Part shown: positions 50,709 to 58,530 of the stretch, piece by piece
Layout of the letters: every line of letters starts with the position of its first letter
Position numbering within the stretch: position 1 is the stretch's first letter
Assembly (NCBI RefSeq): GCF_030553055.1
Contig: NZ_CP130713.1
Location: 2,170,001 to 2,234,000 of the forward strand
Origin: Streptomyces sp. XD-27
GTDB lineage: Bacteria > Actinomycetota > Actinomycetes > Streptomycetales > Streptomycetaceae
Reading direction: 5' to 3'
Length of the DNA stretch: 64,000 nucleotides
Notes under the pieces: model-generated
The model's database searches: none
Seen by the model: the letters and a program-made list of their open reading frames with translations, nothing else
What the model was told of the DNA's origin: nothing
Program-made: the position numbers and the translations under genes

Positions 50709-51680
50709 ATGGGTGATGTGCTGGCCGGTTTTCACACCGTCTGGGAGTTCGACACCGACTCCGTGCTCATCCGCTTCGAACGGGGGATTCGTACACCGAA
50801 ACTGCTCCAGGCTCTCGGTGAGCGCCGGATCCCCTACGAGGCGCTGGCCGCCGTGGAGCTCGCTCCCGGCAAGCGGGGGACGGTGGTGCTGCGGGCTGTG
50901 CCGCGGCCCGGCGCCGATCCGCTGATGGAGGCCGCGGACGGCCAGCTCAAGGATGCCTACGACCCCTACCGGCTGGTCCTGCCCGGCGCGCGCGAGGCCC
51001 TCGCCGAGTACTACGCGGAGGAGATACGCACCGCCCTCGGCCCCGCCGCCGCGACCCCCGCCGAGGACCACCTGGTGGCCGCCCCCGCGCCCCCGATGGC
51101 CTTCAAGGCGTACGACGGCAAGGCGTCGTACGACGGCAAGGCGGTGTCCTTCCGCTGGTTCTGGACCGGCGCCTCGTCCGCGAAGTGGAAGGCCGGAGAC
51201 CAGCGCTTCACCATCGACGAGCTGGCCGGGGTCGAGTGGCGCTCCCCGGAGGGCCGGGGGTCCGGGGGCGGCTCCGCCAAGACCGGAAACGGTTCCGCCA
51301 AGGCCGGAAACGGTTCCTCCGGCTCCGGCTCCGCCAAGGACGACGGCAACGGGCATCTGCGGCTGCTCGGCCGCGCGTTCGGCGAGCAGCCGACGGCGGC
51401 GGACCAGGACCCGGCCGCCGTCGTCTTCGGCATGGGGTACGGCCTGGTGCACGAGTCGCTGCCGTTCGCCGCGGCCGTCCTGGAAGCGGTCCGCGCCGCG
51501 GGCCCGGGCGGCGCCCCGCTGCCCGGTGACCAGCCCACCGCGCTGGTCACCGCCCCGTCCCGGCGCGACCCGGCCGACATCGCCGACCGCATCCGGCACC
51601 TGGGGGAGCTGCACTCGGCGGGGCTGCTGACGGATGACGAGTTCAGCACGAAGAAGGCCGAGCTGCTGGCACAGCTCTGA
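50709..51680 (+). CDS. DUF4429 protein with C-terminal SHOCT-like helix
   Basis: A 323-residue protein with two repeated PH-like DUF4429 modules, about 1-115 ('GDVLAGFHTVWEFDTDSVLI', 'ALAAVELAPGKRGTVVLRAVP') and about 130-255 ('KAVSFRWFWTGASSAKWK'). The second is interrupted by a Gly/Ser/Lys repeat ('GSAKTGNGSAKAGNGSSGSG'). A C-terminal SHOCT-type helix pair ('IRHLGELHSAGLLTDDEFSTKKAELLAQL', in two parts) ends it. Role unknown; SHOCT domains often mediate oligomerisation. ATG 50709 chosen; ATG 50700 (MSRMGD) is equally possible. Confidence 0.82.
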   Translation: MGDVLAGFHTVWEFDTDSVLIRFERGIRTPKLLQALGERRIPYEALAAVELAPGKRGTVVLRAVPRPGADPLMEAADGQLKDAYDPYRLVLPGAREALAEYYAEEIRTALGPAAATPAEDHLVAAPAPPMAFKAYDGKASYDGKAVSFRWFWTGASSAKWKAGDQRFTIDELAGVEWRSPEGRGSGGGSAKTGNGSAKAGNGSSGSGSAKDDGNGHLRLLGRAFGEQPTAADQDPAAVVFGMGYGLVHESLPFAAAVLEAVRAAGPGGAPLPGDQPTALVTAPSRRDPADIADRIRHLGELHSAGLLTDDEFSTKKAELLAQL

Positions 51681-51718
51681 CCCTCTCGGGGCTCCGGCCC
51701 CGGGCGCTCAAGGCGGTG

Positions 51719-52735
51719 CTACTCGCGGCCCGCCGATGTGAAGCCCATGTCGGCGTAGCGGCCGCCCGCGACCTTGCCCGCGATCGGCTCCAGGAGGCCC
51801 AGCTCCTCCTCGGTCAGCCGCAGCCGCGTCGCCGCGGTGTTCTCCGCCAGCCTGGTCCGCTTGCGGGTGCCCGGGATCGGCACCACGGCCAGCCCGTGCG
51901 CCTCGGCCCGCTGCTGCACCCAGGCCAGCGCGACCTGCGCGAGCGAGACGCCGTGCGCCTCGGCAACCTGCCGCACCGGCGCCAGCAGCGCGGCGTTGGC
52001 GGCGGCGTTGTCGCCCGTGAAGCGCGGCTGCGTGCTGCGGAAGTCGGCCGCGCCCAGTTCCTTGCCCGCGTCCGTGAACGCGCCGGTCAGGAAGCCGCGG
52101 CCGAGTGGGGAGTACGGCACGAAGGCCACGCCCAGCTCCGCGGCCGCCGCCACGACGTTCTCCTCCACGTCCCTGCTGAACAGCGACCACTCCGACTGCA
52201 CGGCCGCGATCGGGTGCACCGCGTGCGCCGCGCGCAGCTCGCCGCCGGAGACCTCGCTCAGCCCGAGGTGCTTCACCTTGCCCTCGGCGACCAGCTCGGC
52301 CATCGCGCCGACGGTCTCCTCGATCGGCACCTCGAGATCGCGCCGGTGCATGTAGTACAGGTCGACGTGGTCGACGCCGAGCCGCCGCAGGCTGCCCTCG
52401 ATCGACTGGCGGATGTACGCCCGGTCGTTGCGGATCTCCTGGTACGACGGGTCGTCCTCGCGCCGGACGATGGCGAACTTGGTGGCCAGGACCACCTCGT
52501 CCCGGCGGGCCCGCACGAACGGGGAGAGGAACTCCTCGTTCCGCCCGAAGCCGTACATGTCCGCGGTGTCGAAGAGCGTGACGCCCAGTTCCAGGGCCCG
52601 CTCCAGCGTCGCCCGCGCCTCCGCCTCGTCCGTCGGCCCGTACGCGTGGGACATGCCCATGCAGCCCAGGCCCTGCACGCCGACCTCCGGGCCGTCGGTG
52701 CCGAGGCGGGCGGTGGCTATCGTCTCGTTGCTCAT
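51719..52735 (-). CDS. Aldo/keto reductase
   Basis: A 338-residue NADPH-dependent aldo/keto reductase of the AKR13/YakC type. The catalytic tetrad is visible: Asp and Tyr in 'LFDTADMYGFGRNEE', Lys in 'VVLATKFAIV', His in 'DLYYMHRRDLEVPIEE'. Cofactor-binding signatures are 'GLGCMGMSHAYG' and 'VVPIPGTRKRTRLAENTAA'. It follows merR with a 6-bp gap and is clearly its operon partner, so it is likely induced by an electrophile or drug sensed by MerR. Confidence 0.93.
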   Translation of the reverse strand: MSNETIATARLGTDGPEVGVQGLGCMGMSHAYGPTDEAEARATLERALELGVTLFDTADMYGFGRNEEFLSPFVRARRDEVVLATKFAIVRREDDPSYQEIRNDRAYIRQSIEGSLRRLGVDHVDLYYMHRRDLEVPIEETVGAMAELVAEGKVKHLGLSEVSGGELRAAHAVHPIAAVQSEWSLFSRDVEENVVAAAAELGVAFVPYSPLGRGFLTGAFTDAGKELGAADFRSTQPRFTGDNAAANAALLAPVRQVAEAHGVSLAQVALAWVQQRAEAHGLAVVPIPGTRKRTRLAENTAATRLRLTEEELGLLEPIAGKVAGGRYADMGFTSAGRE

Positions 52736-52741
52736 CTGCGG

Positions 52742-53194
52742 TCAGGCCCTCTCCGACGCCCGGCGGGCGTCAGCATAGATGTCGATCTTGTAGTCGAGGA
52801 CGTCGAGCGTGCTCTGCAGCTCGGCGATCCGCTGCCGCACCGCGTCGCGGTGCGCGGTCAGCAGTTCCTCGCGGGCGGAGTAGGTGTGCCTCCCCTCCCG
52901 CACCAGCTCGGCGTAGCGGACCATGTCCGCGACCGGCATCCCGGTCAGCCGGAGCTTGCCGACAAGGGCCAGCCAGTCCAGATCGCGGTTGGTGAAGCGG
53001 CGCTGCCCGGTGTGGTTGCGGTCCACGTGCGGCATGAGCCCGATGCGCTCGTACCAGCGCAGGGTGTGTGCCGACAGTCCGGTGTGCTCGGCGACCTCAC
53101 TGATCGTGTAGCGGTCCTGCCCGGCCGGCCGCGGGTGCGGCGTCGGCGTCAGACACAGACTCAACGGCACCGGCGCGGTCTCGACCACGGTCAT
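52742..53194 (-). CDS. MerR-family transcriptional regulator
   Basis: A 150-residue MerR regulator. After a Pro-rich 27-residue N-terminus the winged-helix reads 'RYTISEVAEHTGLSAHTLRW' and 'YERIGLMPHVDRNHTGQRRF' (Y-E-R-x-G-L). It is followed by a coiled-coil dimerisation helix ('AREELLTAHRDAVRQRIAEL'). No metal-binding Cys pattern, so it belongs with the redox/organic-ligand sensors. ATG 53194 has GAGGTG upstream. Its promoter at 53247-53277 shows the distortable 19-bp spacer typical of MerR control. Confidence 0.93.
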   Translation of the reverse strand: MTVVETAPVPLSLCLTPTPHPRPAGQDRYTISEVAEHTGLSAHTLRWYERIGLMPHVDRNHTGQRRFTNRDLDWLALVGKLRLTGMPVADMVRYAELVREGRHTYSAREELLTAHRDAVRQRIAELQSTLDVLDYKIDIYADARRASERA

Positions 53195-53246
53195 ACCGCT
53201 TTCACCTCTTCGCGTTGTCGGGTCCTGATCCCTCACGACCCGTTCA

Positions 53247-53277
53247 ACGCTAGAGACTTGGAGCGCACTCCAAGCAA
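53247..53277 (-). promoter_or_regulatory. MerR-type promoter with 19-bp spacer and palindrome
   Basis: On the minus strand -35 TTGCTT (53277-53272) and -10 TAGCGT (53252-53247) are 19 bp apart. The spacer and -35 edge hold the perfect inverted repeat CTTGGAG-TGCG-CTCCAAG (53257-53274). This is the classical MerR-activated layout, controlling merR and the reductase. Confidence 0.9.
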
Positions 53278-53285
53278 GCGGAGAT

Positions 53286-53312
53286 TTGACGGACTCTTGT
53301 ACGAGCTAGGCT
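53286..53312 (+). promoter_or_regulatory. Predicted leaderless promoter of the serine hydrolase
   Basis: TTGACG (53286-53291) and TAGGCT (53307-53312) end 7 nt before the ATG at 53320, so transcription would start at or next to the start codon. The spacer is short (15 bp). Confidence 0.45.
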
Positions 53313-53319
53313 CGTGCGC

Positions 53320-54138
53320 ATGGAGAGCCTGCGACTGATCGAGAACTGGCCCGTGCCCACGGCGGCGGCCGCCGTGGTGACGGCGGACGGCGCCGTGGCC
53401 GGATCGTACGGCCCCACCGGACACCGGTTCCCGCTCGCCTCGGTCACCAAGCCGCTCGCCGCGTACGCCGCGCTGGTGGCCGTCGAGGAGGGCGCGGTGG
53501 AGTTGGACGAGCCGGCCGGTCCCGACGGCGCCACGGTGCGGCACCTGCTCGCCCACACCTCGGGCCTCGCCTTCGACGAGCACCGGGTGATGGCCGCGCC
53601 GGGCACCCGCCGGATGTACTCGAACGCGGGCTTCGAGGTGCTCGGCGACCACATCGCCAAGGCGACGGGCATCCCGTTCGCCGAGTATCTGCGCGAGGCG
53701 GTCCTGGAGCCGCTCGGCATGGCCGCGACCGCGCTGCCGGGCTCCCCCGCCAAGGACGGCGTGTCGACCGTCGACGACCTGGTCCGCTTCGCGGCGGAGC
53801 TCCAGGCCCCGCGGCTGCTGGCGCCGGAGACCGTCGCCGAGGCGACCTCGGTGGTCCACCCCGGGCTGACCGGCATCCTGCCCGGCTACGGCCACCAGAG
53901 GCCGAACGACTGGGGGCTGGGCTTCGAGATCCGCGACGCGAAGACGCCGCACTGGACGGGTGGTTCGTCCTCGCCGCGGACGTACGGACATTTCGGGCAG
54001 TCGGGGACGTTCCTGTGGGTGGACCCGAAGGCGGGGGCGGCGTGCGTGGCGCTGACCGACCGGGCCTTCGGGCCGTGGGCGGTCGAAGCGTGGCCCGCGT
54101 TCACGGACGCGGTCCTGGCCGAGCTGCGCGCGGGATAG
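53320..54138 (+). CDS. Beta-lactamase-family serine hydrolase (S12)
   Basis: A 272-residue penicillin-binding-fold serine hydrolase. 'HRFPLASVTKPLAAYAAL' has the S-x-x-K motif (Ser41, Lys44), 'GTRRMYSNAGFEVLGDHI' the Y-x-N motif (Tyr100), and 'RTYGHFGQSGTFLWVDP' the H-x-G equivalent of K-T-G. No signal peptide is visible, so it is probably a cytoplasmic esterase or peptidase rather than a secreted beta-lactamase. ATG 53320 is preferred because the promoter sits directly upstream; GTG 53314 is possible. Confidence 0.9.
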   Translation: MESLRLIENWPVPTAAAAVVTADGAVAGSYGPTGHRFPLASVTKPLAAYAALVAVEEGAVELDEPAGPDGATVRHLLAHTSGLAFDEHRVMAAPGTRRMYSNAGFEVLGDHIAKATGIPFAEYLREAVLEPLGMAATALPGSPAKDGVSTVDDLVRFAAELQAPRLLAPETVAEATSVVHPGLTGILPGYGHQRPNDWGLGFEIRDAKTPHWTGGSSSPRTYGHFGQSGTFLWVDPKAGAACVALTDRAFGPWAVEAWPAFTDAVLAELRAG

Positions 54139-54151
54139 CCCGCGCCGGCGG

Positions 54152-54820
54152 TCAGCCGTAGACCGGCTCGGTGTGCATCTCCCACACCAGGAACTCCGCG
54201 TCGCCGACCGCCACCGCGTCCAGTCCCTCCGCGTCGTCGATCCGGGCGGCGTCCCCCGGGCCGAGCCGCTCGCCGGCGATCCGCACGGTGCCGCGCACCA
54301 CGTGCGCGTACACCCACGGGGCGAGCGGCAGCGCCGTGCGCGCGCCCTCCGGCAGGCGCCGCACATGGAACACCGCCTCCGCGCGCGGCACCGCGTACGG
54401 CGTGTCGTCGGGGATGCCGCGCACCACCTCGTACGACGGCTCCCCGCCGAACTCCGCCGGCGTCAGCCACATCTGCACGAACCGCAGCGGCGCCGGGCCC
54501 GCGTTCCGCTCCACGTGCCGTACCCCGCTGCCGGCGCTGAGCCGCTGGACGTCGCCGGGGCGCACCACCGTCCGGTGGCCGGTGGAGTCCTCATGGGTGA
54601 GCTCGCCCTCGATGACCCAGGTGATGATCTCCATGTCGCGGTGCGGGTGCTCGGCGAACCCGGCGCCGGCTTCGAGCCGCTCCTCGTTGCACGCCGCCAG
54701 CATCCCGAACCGCACGTTGTCGGGATCGTAGAAACCCGAGAAGGAGAAGGCGTGGCGGGTCTCGGTGCCCGCCTCGTCACCGCCCCGGTAGCGCTCGTCG
54801 GCCCGCTGAACCCAGATCAC
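54152..54820 (-). CDS. Pirin-family protein (YhaK-type)
   Basis: A 222-residue bicupin. 'MIWVQRADERYRGGDEAGTE' is typical of the short pirin group. The metal site in the first cupin is 'FAEHPHRDMEIITWVIEGELTHEDS' (H-x-H ... E ... H), and 'VVRPGDVQRLSAGSGVRHVE' follows. The C-terminal cupin lacks the ligands. Some pirins are quercetinases or redox-sensing regulators; this one's role is open. The GTG at 54820 is supported by the conserved start, although no ribosome-binding site is evident, so it may be leaderless. Divergent from fasR. Confidence 0.9.
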   Translation of the reverse strand: MIWVQRADERYRGGDEAGTETRHAFSFSGFYDPDNVRFGMLAACNEERLEAGAGFAEHPHRDMEIITWVIEGELTHEDSTGHRTVVRPGDVQRLSAGSGVRHVERNAGPAPLRFVQMWLTPAEFGGEPSYEVVRGIPDDTPYAVPRAEAVFHVRRLPEGARTALPLAPWVYAHVVRGTVRIAGERLGPGDAARIDDAEGLDAVAVGDAEFLVWEMHTEPVYG

Positions 54821-54892
54821 GCGCCCACGGTAACCCGGCTCGGCCAGGGGTACCCCCACAAGCACCCCATCCGATAAGGCAGGCTTGTCCTC

Positions 54893-56077
54893 GTGCCTGA
54901 ACCCGCAGCGAAGCCCGATCACCCGCATTCCGCGACCTTGCGCCGCCTGGAGAAGTCCTCCGGAAAGCTGGCCGCCAGCGCCATCGCCCGTATGGACGAG
55001 CAGCTGCCGTGGTACCGCGCCATGCCCCCGGAGAACCGCTCCTGGATCGGGCTGGTCGCCCAGGCGGGCATCGCGGCCTTCACGGAGTGGTTCCGGCACC
55101 CGGAGGCGCCGCAGGCCATCAGCACCGACGTCTTCGGTACGGCGCCGCGCGAGCTCACCCGGGCGATCACCCTGCGGCAGACCGTGGAGATGGTCCGCAC
55201 GACCATCGAGGTCATGGAGTCCGCGATCGACGACGTGGCGGCTCCGGGGGACGAGTCGGTGCTGCGCGAGGCGCTGCTGGTGTACGCGCGGGAGATCGCG
55301 TTCGCCACCGCCCAGGTGTACGCGCAGGCGGCCGAGGCGCGCGGCGCCTGGGACGCCCGACTGGAGTCCCTGGTGGTCAACGCGGTGCTGTCGGGCGAGG
55401 CGGACGAGGGGGCGCTGTCCCGGGCCGCCGCACTGGGCTGGAACTCGCCGGAGCATGTGATCGTGGTGCTGGGTACGGCACCGGACGGGGACAGCGAGCT
55501 GACCGTGGAGGCGATCCGGCGGGCCGCGCGGCACGCCAAGCTCCAGGTCCTCACCGGGGTACTCGGGGACCGTCTCGTGGTGATCGCGGGCGGCTCGGAC
55601 AATCCGCTGCACACGGCGAAGGCGCTGATCGGCCCGTTCGCGCCGGGCCCGGTGGTGGCCGGTCCGGTGGTGTCCGACCTGCTCGCCGCCACCCGCTCCG
55701 CGGGCGCCGCGGCCGCCGGTCTCAAGGCGTGCGCGGCCTGGCCGGACGCGCCGCGCCCGGTGCTGGCGGACGACCTGCTGCCGGAGCGCGCGATGGCCGG
55801 CGACCCGGCCGCGCGCGAGCAGTTGGTAGAGGAGATCTACAGACCGCTGGAGGAGGCGGGCTCGGCGCTGCTGGAGACGCTCAGCGTCTATCTGGAGCAG
55901 GCGAGCAGTCTGGAAGGCGCGGCCCGGATGCTCTTCGTCCACCCCAACACCGTCCGCTACCGGCTGCGACGTGTGACCGATGTCACCGGATGGTCACCCT
56001 CCGATGTCCGGTCGGCGTTCACCCTGCGCATCGCGCTCATCCTGGGCCGTCTCGCGGATGGGGAGACCCCGAGCTAA
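54893..56077 (+). CDS. fasR: FasR, PucR-like activator of fatty acid synthesis
   Basis: A 394-residue regulator. The N-terminal two thirds is helical ('LEKSSGKLAASAIARMDEQL', 'WYRAMPPENRSWIGLVAQAG'). A GGDEF-like middle ('VIVVLGTAPDGDSELTVEAI') precedes a C-terminal PucR-type HTH (HTH_30): 'YLEQASSLEGAARMLFVHPN', 'TVRYRLRRVTDVTGWSPSDV'. It sits directly upstream of fabD-fabH-acpP-fabF in the same direction, as does FasR in S. coelicolor, where it activates that operon. GTG 54893. The intergenic region before fabD holds a candidate FasR palindrome. Confidence 0.95.
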   Translation: MPEPAAKPDHPHSATLRRLEKSSGKLAASAIARMDEQLPWYRAMPPENRSWIGLVAQAGIAAFTEWFRHPEAPQAISTDVFGTAPRELTRAITLRQTVEMVRTTIEVMESAIDDVAAPGDESVLREALLVYAREIAFATAQVYAQAAEARGAWDARLESLVVNAVLSGEADEGALSRAAALGWNSPEHVIVVLGTAPDGDSELTVEAIRRAARHAKLQVLTGVLGDRLVVIAGGSDNPLHTAKALIGPFAPGPVVAGPVVSDLLAATRSAGAAAAGLKACAAWPDAPRPVLADDLLPERAMAGDPAAREQLVEEIYRPLEEAGSALLETLSVYLEQASSLEGAARMLFVHPNTVRYRLRRVTDVTGWSPSDVRSAFTLRIALILGRLADGETPS

Positions 56078-56083
56078 GCCGTT

Positions 56084-56100
56084 TTGTTGGACACCAACAA
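56084..56100 (+). promoter_or_regulatory. Candidate FasR binding palindrome
   Basis: TTGTTGG-ACA-CCAACAA, a perfect 7-3-7 inverted repeat seven bases after the fasR stop and about 70 bp before the fabD start. Its position between fasR and fabD fits the known FasR-activated fab promoter. Confidence 0.75.
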
Positions 56101-56168
56101 TTCCCTCATCGGTTCTTCGTCCCTGTCCTCACGGGCGGGCGAGAGCCCCCACAAGAGAGAGTGTGAGA

Positions 56169-57110
56169 GTGCTCGTACTCGTCGCTCCCGGCCAAGGCGC
56201 CCAGACGCCAGGCTTCCTGACCCCCTGGCTCGACCTCCCCGGTGTCGAAGACCGGCTCCGTGCGTGGTCGGCCGCCATCGACCTGGACCTGGTCCACTAC
56301 GGCACGAAGGCCGATGAGGACGCGATCCGCGACACCGCCGTCGCCCAGCCCCTGCTGGTCGCGGCGTCGCTGGTCTCCGCCCGGCAGCTGTTCCCGACGG
56401 CGGAGGACTTCTCCCGCCTCGTGGGCGCGGCCGCCGGCCACAGCGTCGGTGAGCTGGCCGCCGCCGCGCTGACCGGCGTGCTGCCCGAAGAGGCCGCCAT
56501 GGGGCTCGTACGCAAGCGGGGCCTGGCCATGGCCGAGGCCGCCGCCGTCACCGAGACCGGCATGTCCGCGCTGCTGGGCGGCGAGCAGGAGATCGTCCTC
56601 CCGCACCTGGAGAAGCTGGGCCTGACCCCGGCGAACGTGAACGGCGCGGGCCAGATCGTGGCCGCCGGTACCGCCGAGCAGCTGGCCGCGCTCGCCGAGG
56701 ACAAGCCCGAGGGCACCCGCAAGGTCGTCGCGCTCAAGGTGGCCGGCGCCTTCCACACGCAGCACATGGCCCCGGCCGTCGCGGCCCTGGAGGCCGCGGT
56801 CACCGAGCTGGCCGTGGCCGACCCGCGCACGGCTTACGTCTCCAACAAGGACGGCCGGGTCGTCTCCTCGGGGCAGGACGTCGTCCAGCGCCTGGTCGGC
56901 CAGGTCGCCAACCCGGTCCGCTGGGACCGGTGCATGGAGACCTTCAAGGAGCTGGGCGTCACCGCGATCATCGAGGTGGCGCCGGGCGGCACACTGGTCG
57001 GCCTGGCCAAGCGCGCCCTGCCCGGCGTCAAGACCCTCGCCCTCAAGACTCCGGACAACCTCGACGCGGCCCGCGAGCTGATCGCCGAGCACGCCGCACC
57101 GGCCGAATAG
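56169..57110 (+). CDS. fabD: Malonyl-CoA:ACP transacylase
   Basis: A 313-residue acyltransferase that loads malonate from CoA onto ACP for type II fatty acid synthesis. 'VLVAPGQGAQTPGFLTPWLD' is the start. Catalytic Ser92 is in 'AAAGHSVGELAAAAL' (G-H-S-x-G) and His196 in 'VAGAFHTQHMAPA'. An Arg117-type residue in 'MGLVRKRGLAM' (about 115-117) binds the malonyl carboxylate. GTG 56169 matches the known S. coelicolor start; GTG 56163 is two codons earlier. First gene of the fab operon; the stop overlaps the fabH ribosome-binding site (TAGGAG). Confidence 0.97.
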   Translation: MLVLVAPGQGAQTPGFLTPWLDLPGVEDRLRAWSAAIDLDLVHYGTKADEDAIRDTAVAQPLLVAASLVSARQLFPTAEDFSRLVGAAAGHSVGELAAAALTGVLPEEAAMGLVRKRGLAMAEAAAVTETGMSALLGGEQEIVLPHLEKLGLTPANVNGAGQIVAAGTAEQLAALAEDKPEGTRKVVALKVAGAFHTQHMAPAVAALEAAVTELAVADPRTAYVSNKDGRVVSSGQDVVQRLVGQVANPVRWDRCMETFKELGVTAIIEVAPGGTLVGLAKRALPGVKTLALKTPDNLDAARELIAEHAAPAE

Positions 57111-57123
57111 GAGCCCGAAGCGC

Positions 57124-58137
57124 ATGACCGCGAAGATCAAGCCCGGCAAGGGTTCCCCGTACGCCCGCATCATGGGTGTCGGCGGCTACCGCCCCACCCG
57201 GGTGGTGCCGAACGACGAGATCCTCAAGCACATCGACTCCTCCGACGAGTGGATCCGCACCCGCTCCGGAATCGCCACCCGGCACTGGGCCGGTCCGGAC
57301 GAGACCGTCGCCTCGATGTCCGTCGAGGCGGGCGGCAAGGCGATCGCCGACGCCGGGATCACCCCGGAGCAGATCGGGGCCGTCATCGTCTCGACCGTCT
57401 CGCACTTCAAGCAGACCCCGGCCGTCGCGACCGAGATCGCGCACCTGATCGGCGCGGGCAAGCCGGCCGCGTTCGACATCTCCGCGGGCTGCGCCGGGTT
57501 CGGCTACGGCCTCACCCTCGCCAAGGGCCTGGTGGTCGAGGGCAGCGCCGAGTACGTGCTGGTCATCGGCGTCGAGCGACTGTCGGACCTGACCGACCTG
57601 ACGGACCGTGCCACGGCCTTCCTGTTCGGCGACGGTGCGGGCGCGGTCGTCGTCGGCCCCGCCAAGGAGCCCGCCATCGGCCCGACCGTGTGGGGCTCGG
57701 AGGGCGACAAGTCCGACACGATCATGCAGACGCTGCCCTGGGACGTGTACCGCGACGCGGAGTCCGCCTCCGACGTGCGCTTCCCGGCCATCACCCAGGA
57801 GGGCCAGGCGGTCTTCCGCTGGGCGGTGTTCGAGATGGCGAAGGTCGCCCAGCAGGCGCTGGACGCGGCCGGGGTGGAGGCGAAGGACCTCGACGTCTTC
57901 ATCCCGCACCAGGCCAACATGCGGATCATCGACTCGATGATCAAAACCCTCAAGCTGCCGGAGCACGTCACGGTCGCCCGTGACGTGGAGACGACCGGCA
58001 ACACCTCGGCAGCCTCCATTCCGCTCGCCATGGAGCGGCTGTTGGCGACCGGGCAGGCGAAGAGCGGTGACACCGCGCTCGTCATCGGCTTCGGGGCGGG
58101 TCTCGTCTACGCAGCGACGGTCGTTACCCTCCCTTAG
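57124..58137 (+). CDS. fabH: 3-oxoacyl-ACP synthase III (KAS III)
   Basis: A 337-residue initiating condensing enzyme joining an acyl-CoA starter to malonyl-ACP. The Cys-His-Asn triad is intact: Cys123 in 'FDISAGCAGFGYGL', His262 in 'FIPHQANMRIIDSM', Asn293 in 'TTGNTSAASIPLAM'. 'LFGDGAGAVVVGP' and 'GFGAGLVYAATVV' are further family marks. Streptomyces FabH prefers branched starters (isobutyryl-, methylbutyryl-CoA). ATG 57124, 13 bp after fabD. Confidence 0.98.
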   Translation: MTAKIKPGKGSPYARIMGVGGYRPTRVVPNDEILKHIDSSDEWIRTRSGIATRHWAGPDETVASMSVEAGGKAIADAGITPEQIGAVIVSTVSHFKQTPAVATEIAHLIGAGKPAAFDISAGCAGFGYGLTLAKGLVVEGSAEYVLVIGVERLSDLTDLTDRATAFLFGDGAGAVVVGPAKEPAIGPTVWGSEGDKSDTIMQTLPWDVYRDAESASDVRFPAITQEGQAVFRWAVFEMAKVAQQALDAAGVEAKDLDVFIPHQANMRIIDSMIKTLKLPEHVTVARDVETTGNTSAASIPLAMERLLATGQAKSGDTALVIGFGAGLVYAATVVTLP

Positions 58138-58212
58138 GCAAGATCCCACGCAGCCCCGCAGATAGCGGACGCTGCGCACTCCACCGCAACACACCGAAGA
58201 AGGAGCGCCGCA

Positions 58213-58461
58213 ATGGCCGCCACGCAGGAAGAGATCGTCGCGGGTCTCGCGGAGATCGTGAACGAGATCGCGGGCATCCCGGTCGAGGACGTCCAGACGG
58301 ACAAGTCCTTCACCGACGACCTGGACGTCGACTCGCTGTCCATGGTCGAGGTCGTCGTCGCCGCCGAGGAGCGCTTCGACGTGAAGATCCCGGACGACGA
58401 CGTCAAGAACCTCAAGACCGTCGGCGACGCAACCAAGTACATTCTGGACAACCAGGCCTGA
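58213..58461 (+). CDS. acpP: Acyl carrier protein
   Basis: An 82-residue acidic four-helix ACP carrying growing acyl chains on a phosphopantetheine arm attached to Ser41 in 'DDLDVDSLSMVEVVVAAEER' (D-S-L). The start is supported by AAGGAG 8 nt before ATG 58213. Located between fabH and fabF as in all Streptomyces fab operons. Confidence 0.98.
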   Translation: MAATQEEIVAGLAEIVNEIAGIPVEDVQTDKSFTDDLDVDSLSMVEVVVAAEERFDVKIPDDDVKNLKTVGDATKYILDNQA

Positions 58462-58530
58462 GCCTGAGCGCTTGTCGCCACCCCAGCGGTGGCAGGTAAG
58501 GCCCCCTCTACACGTGGAGTAAGAATTCCT

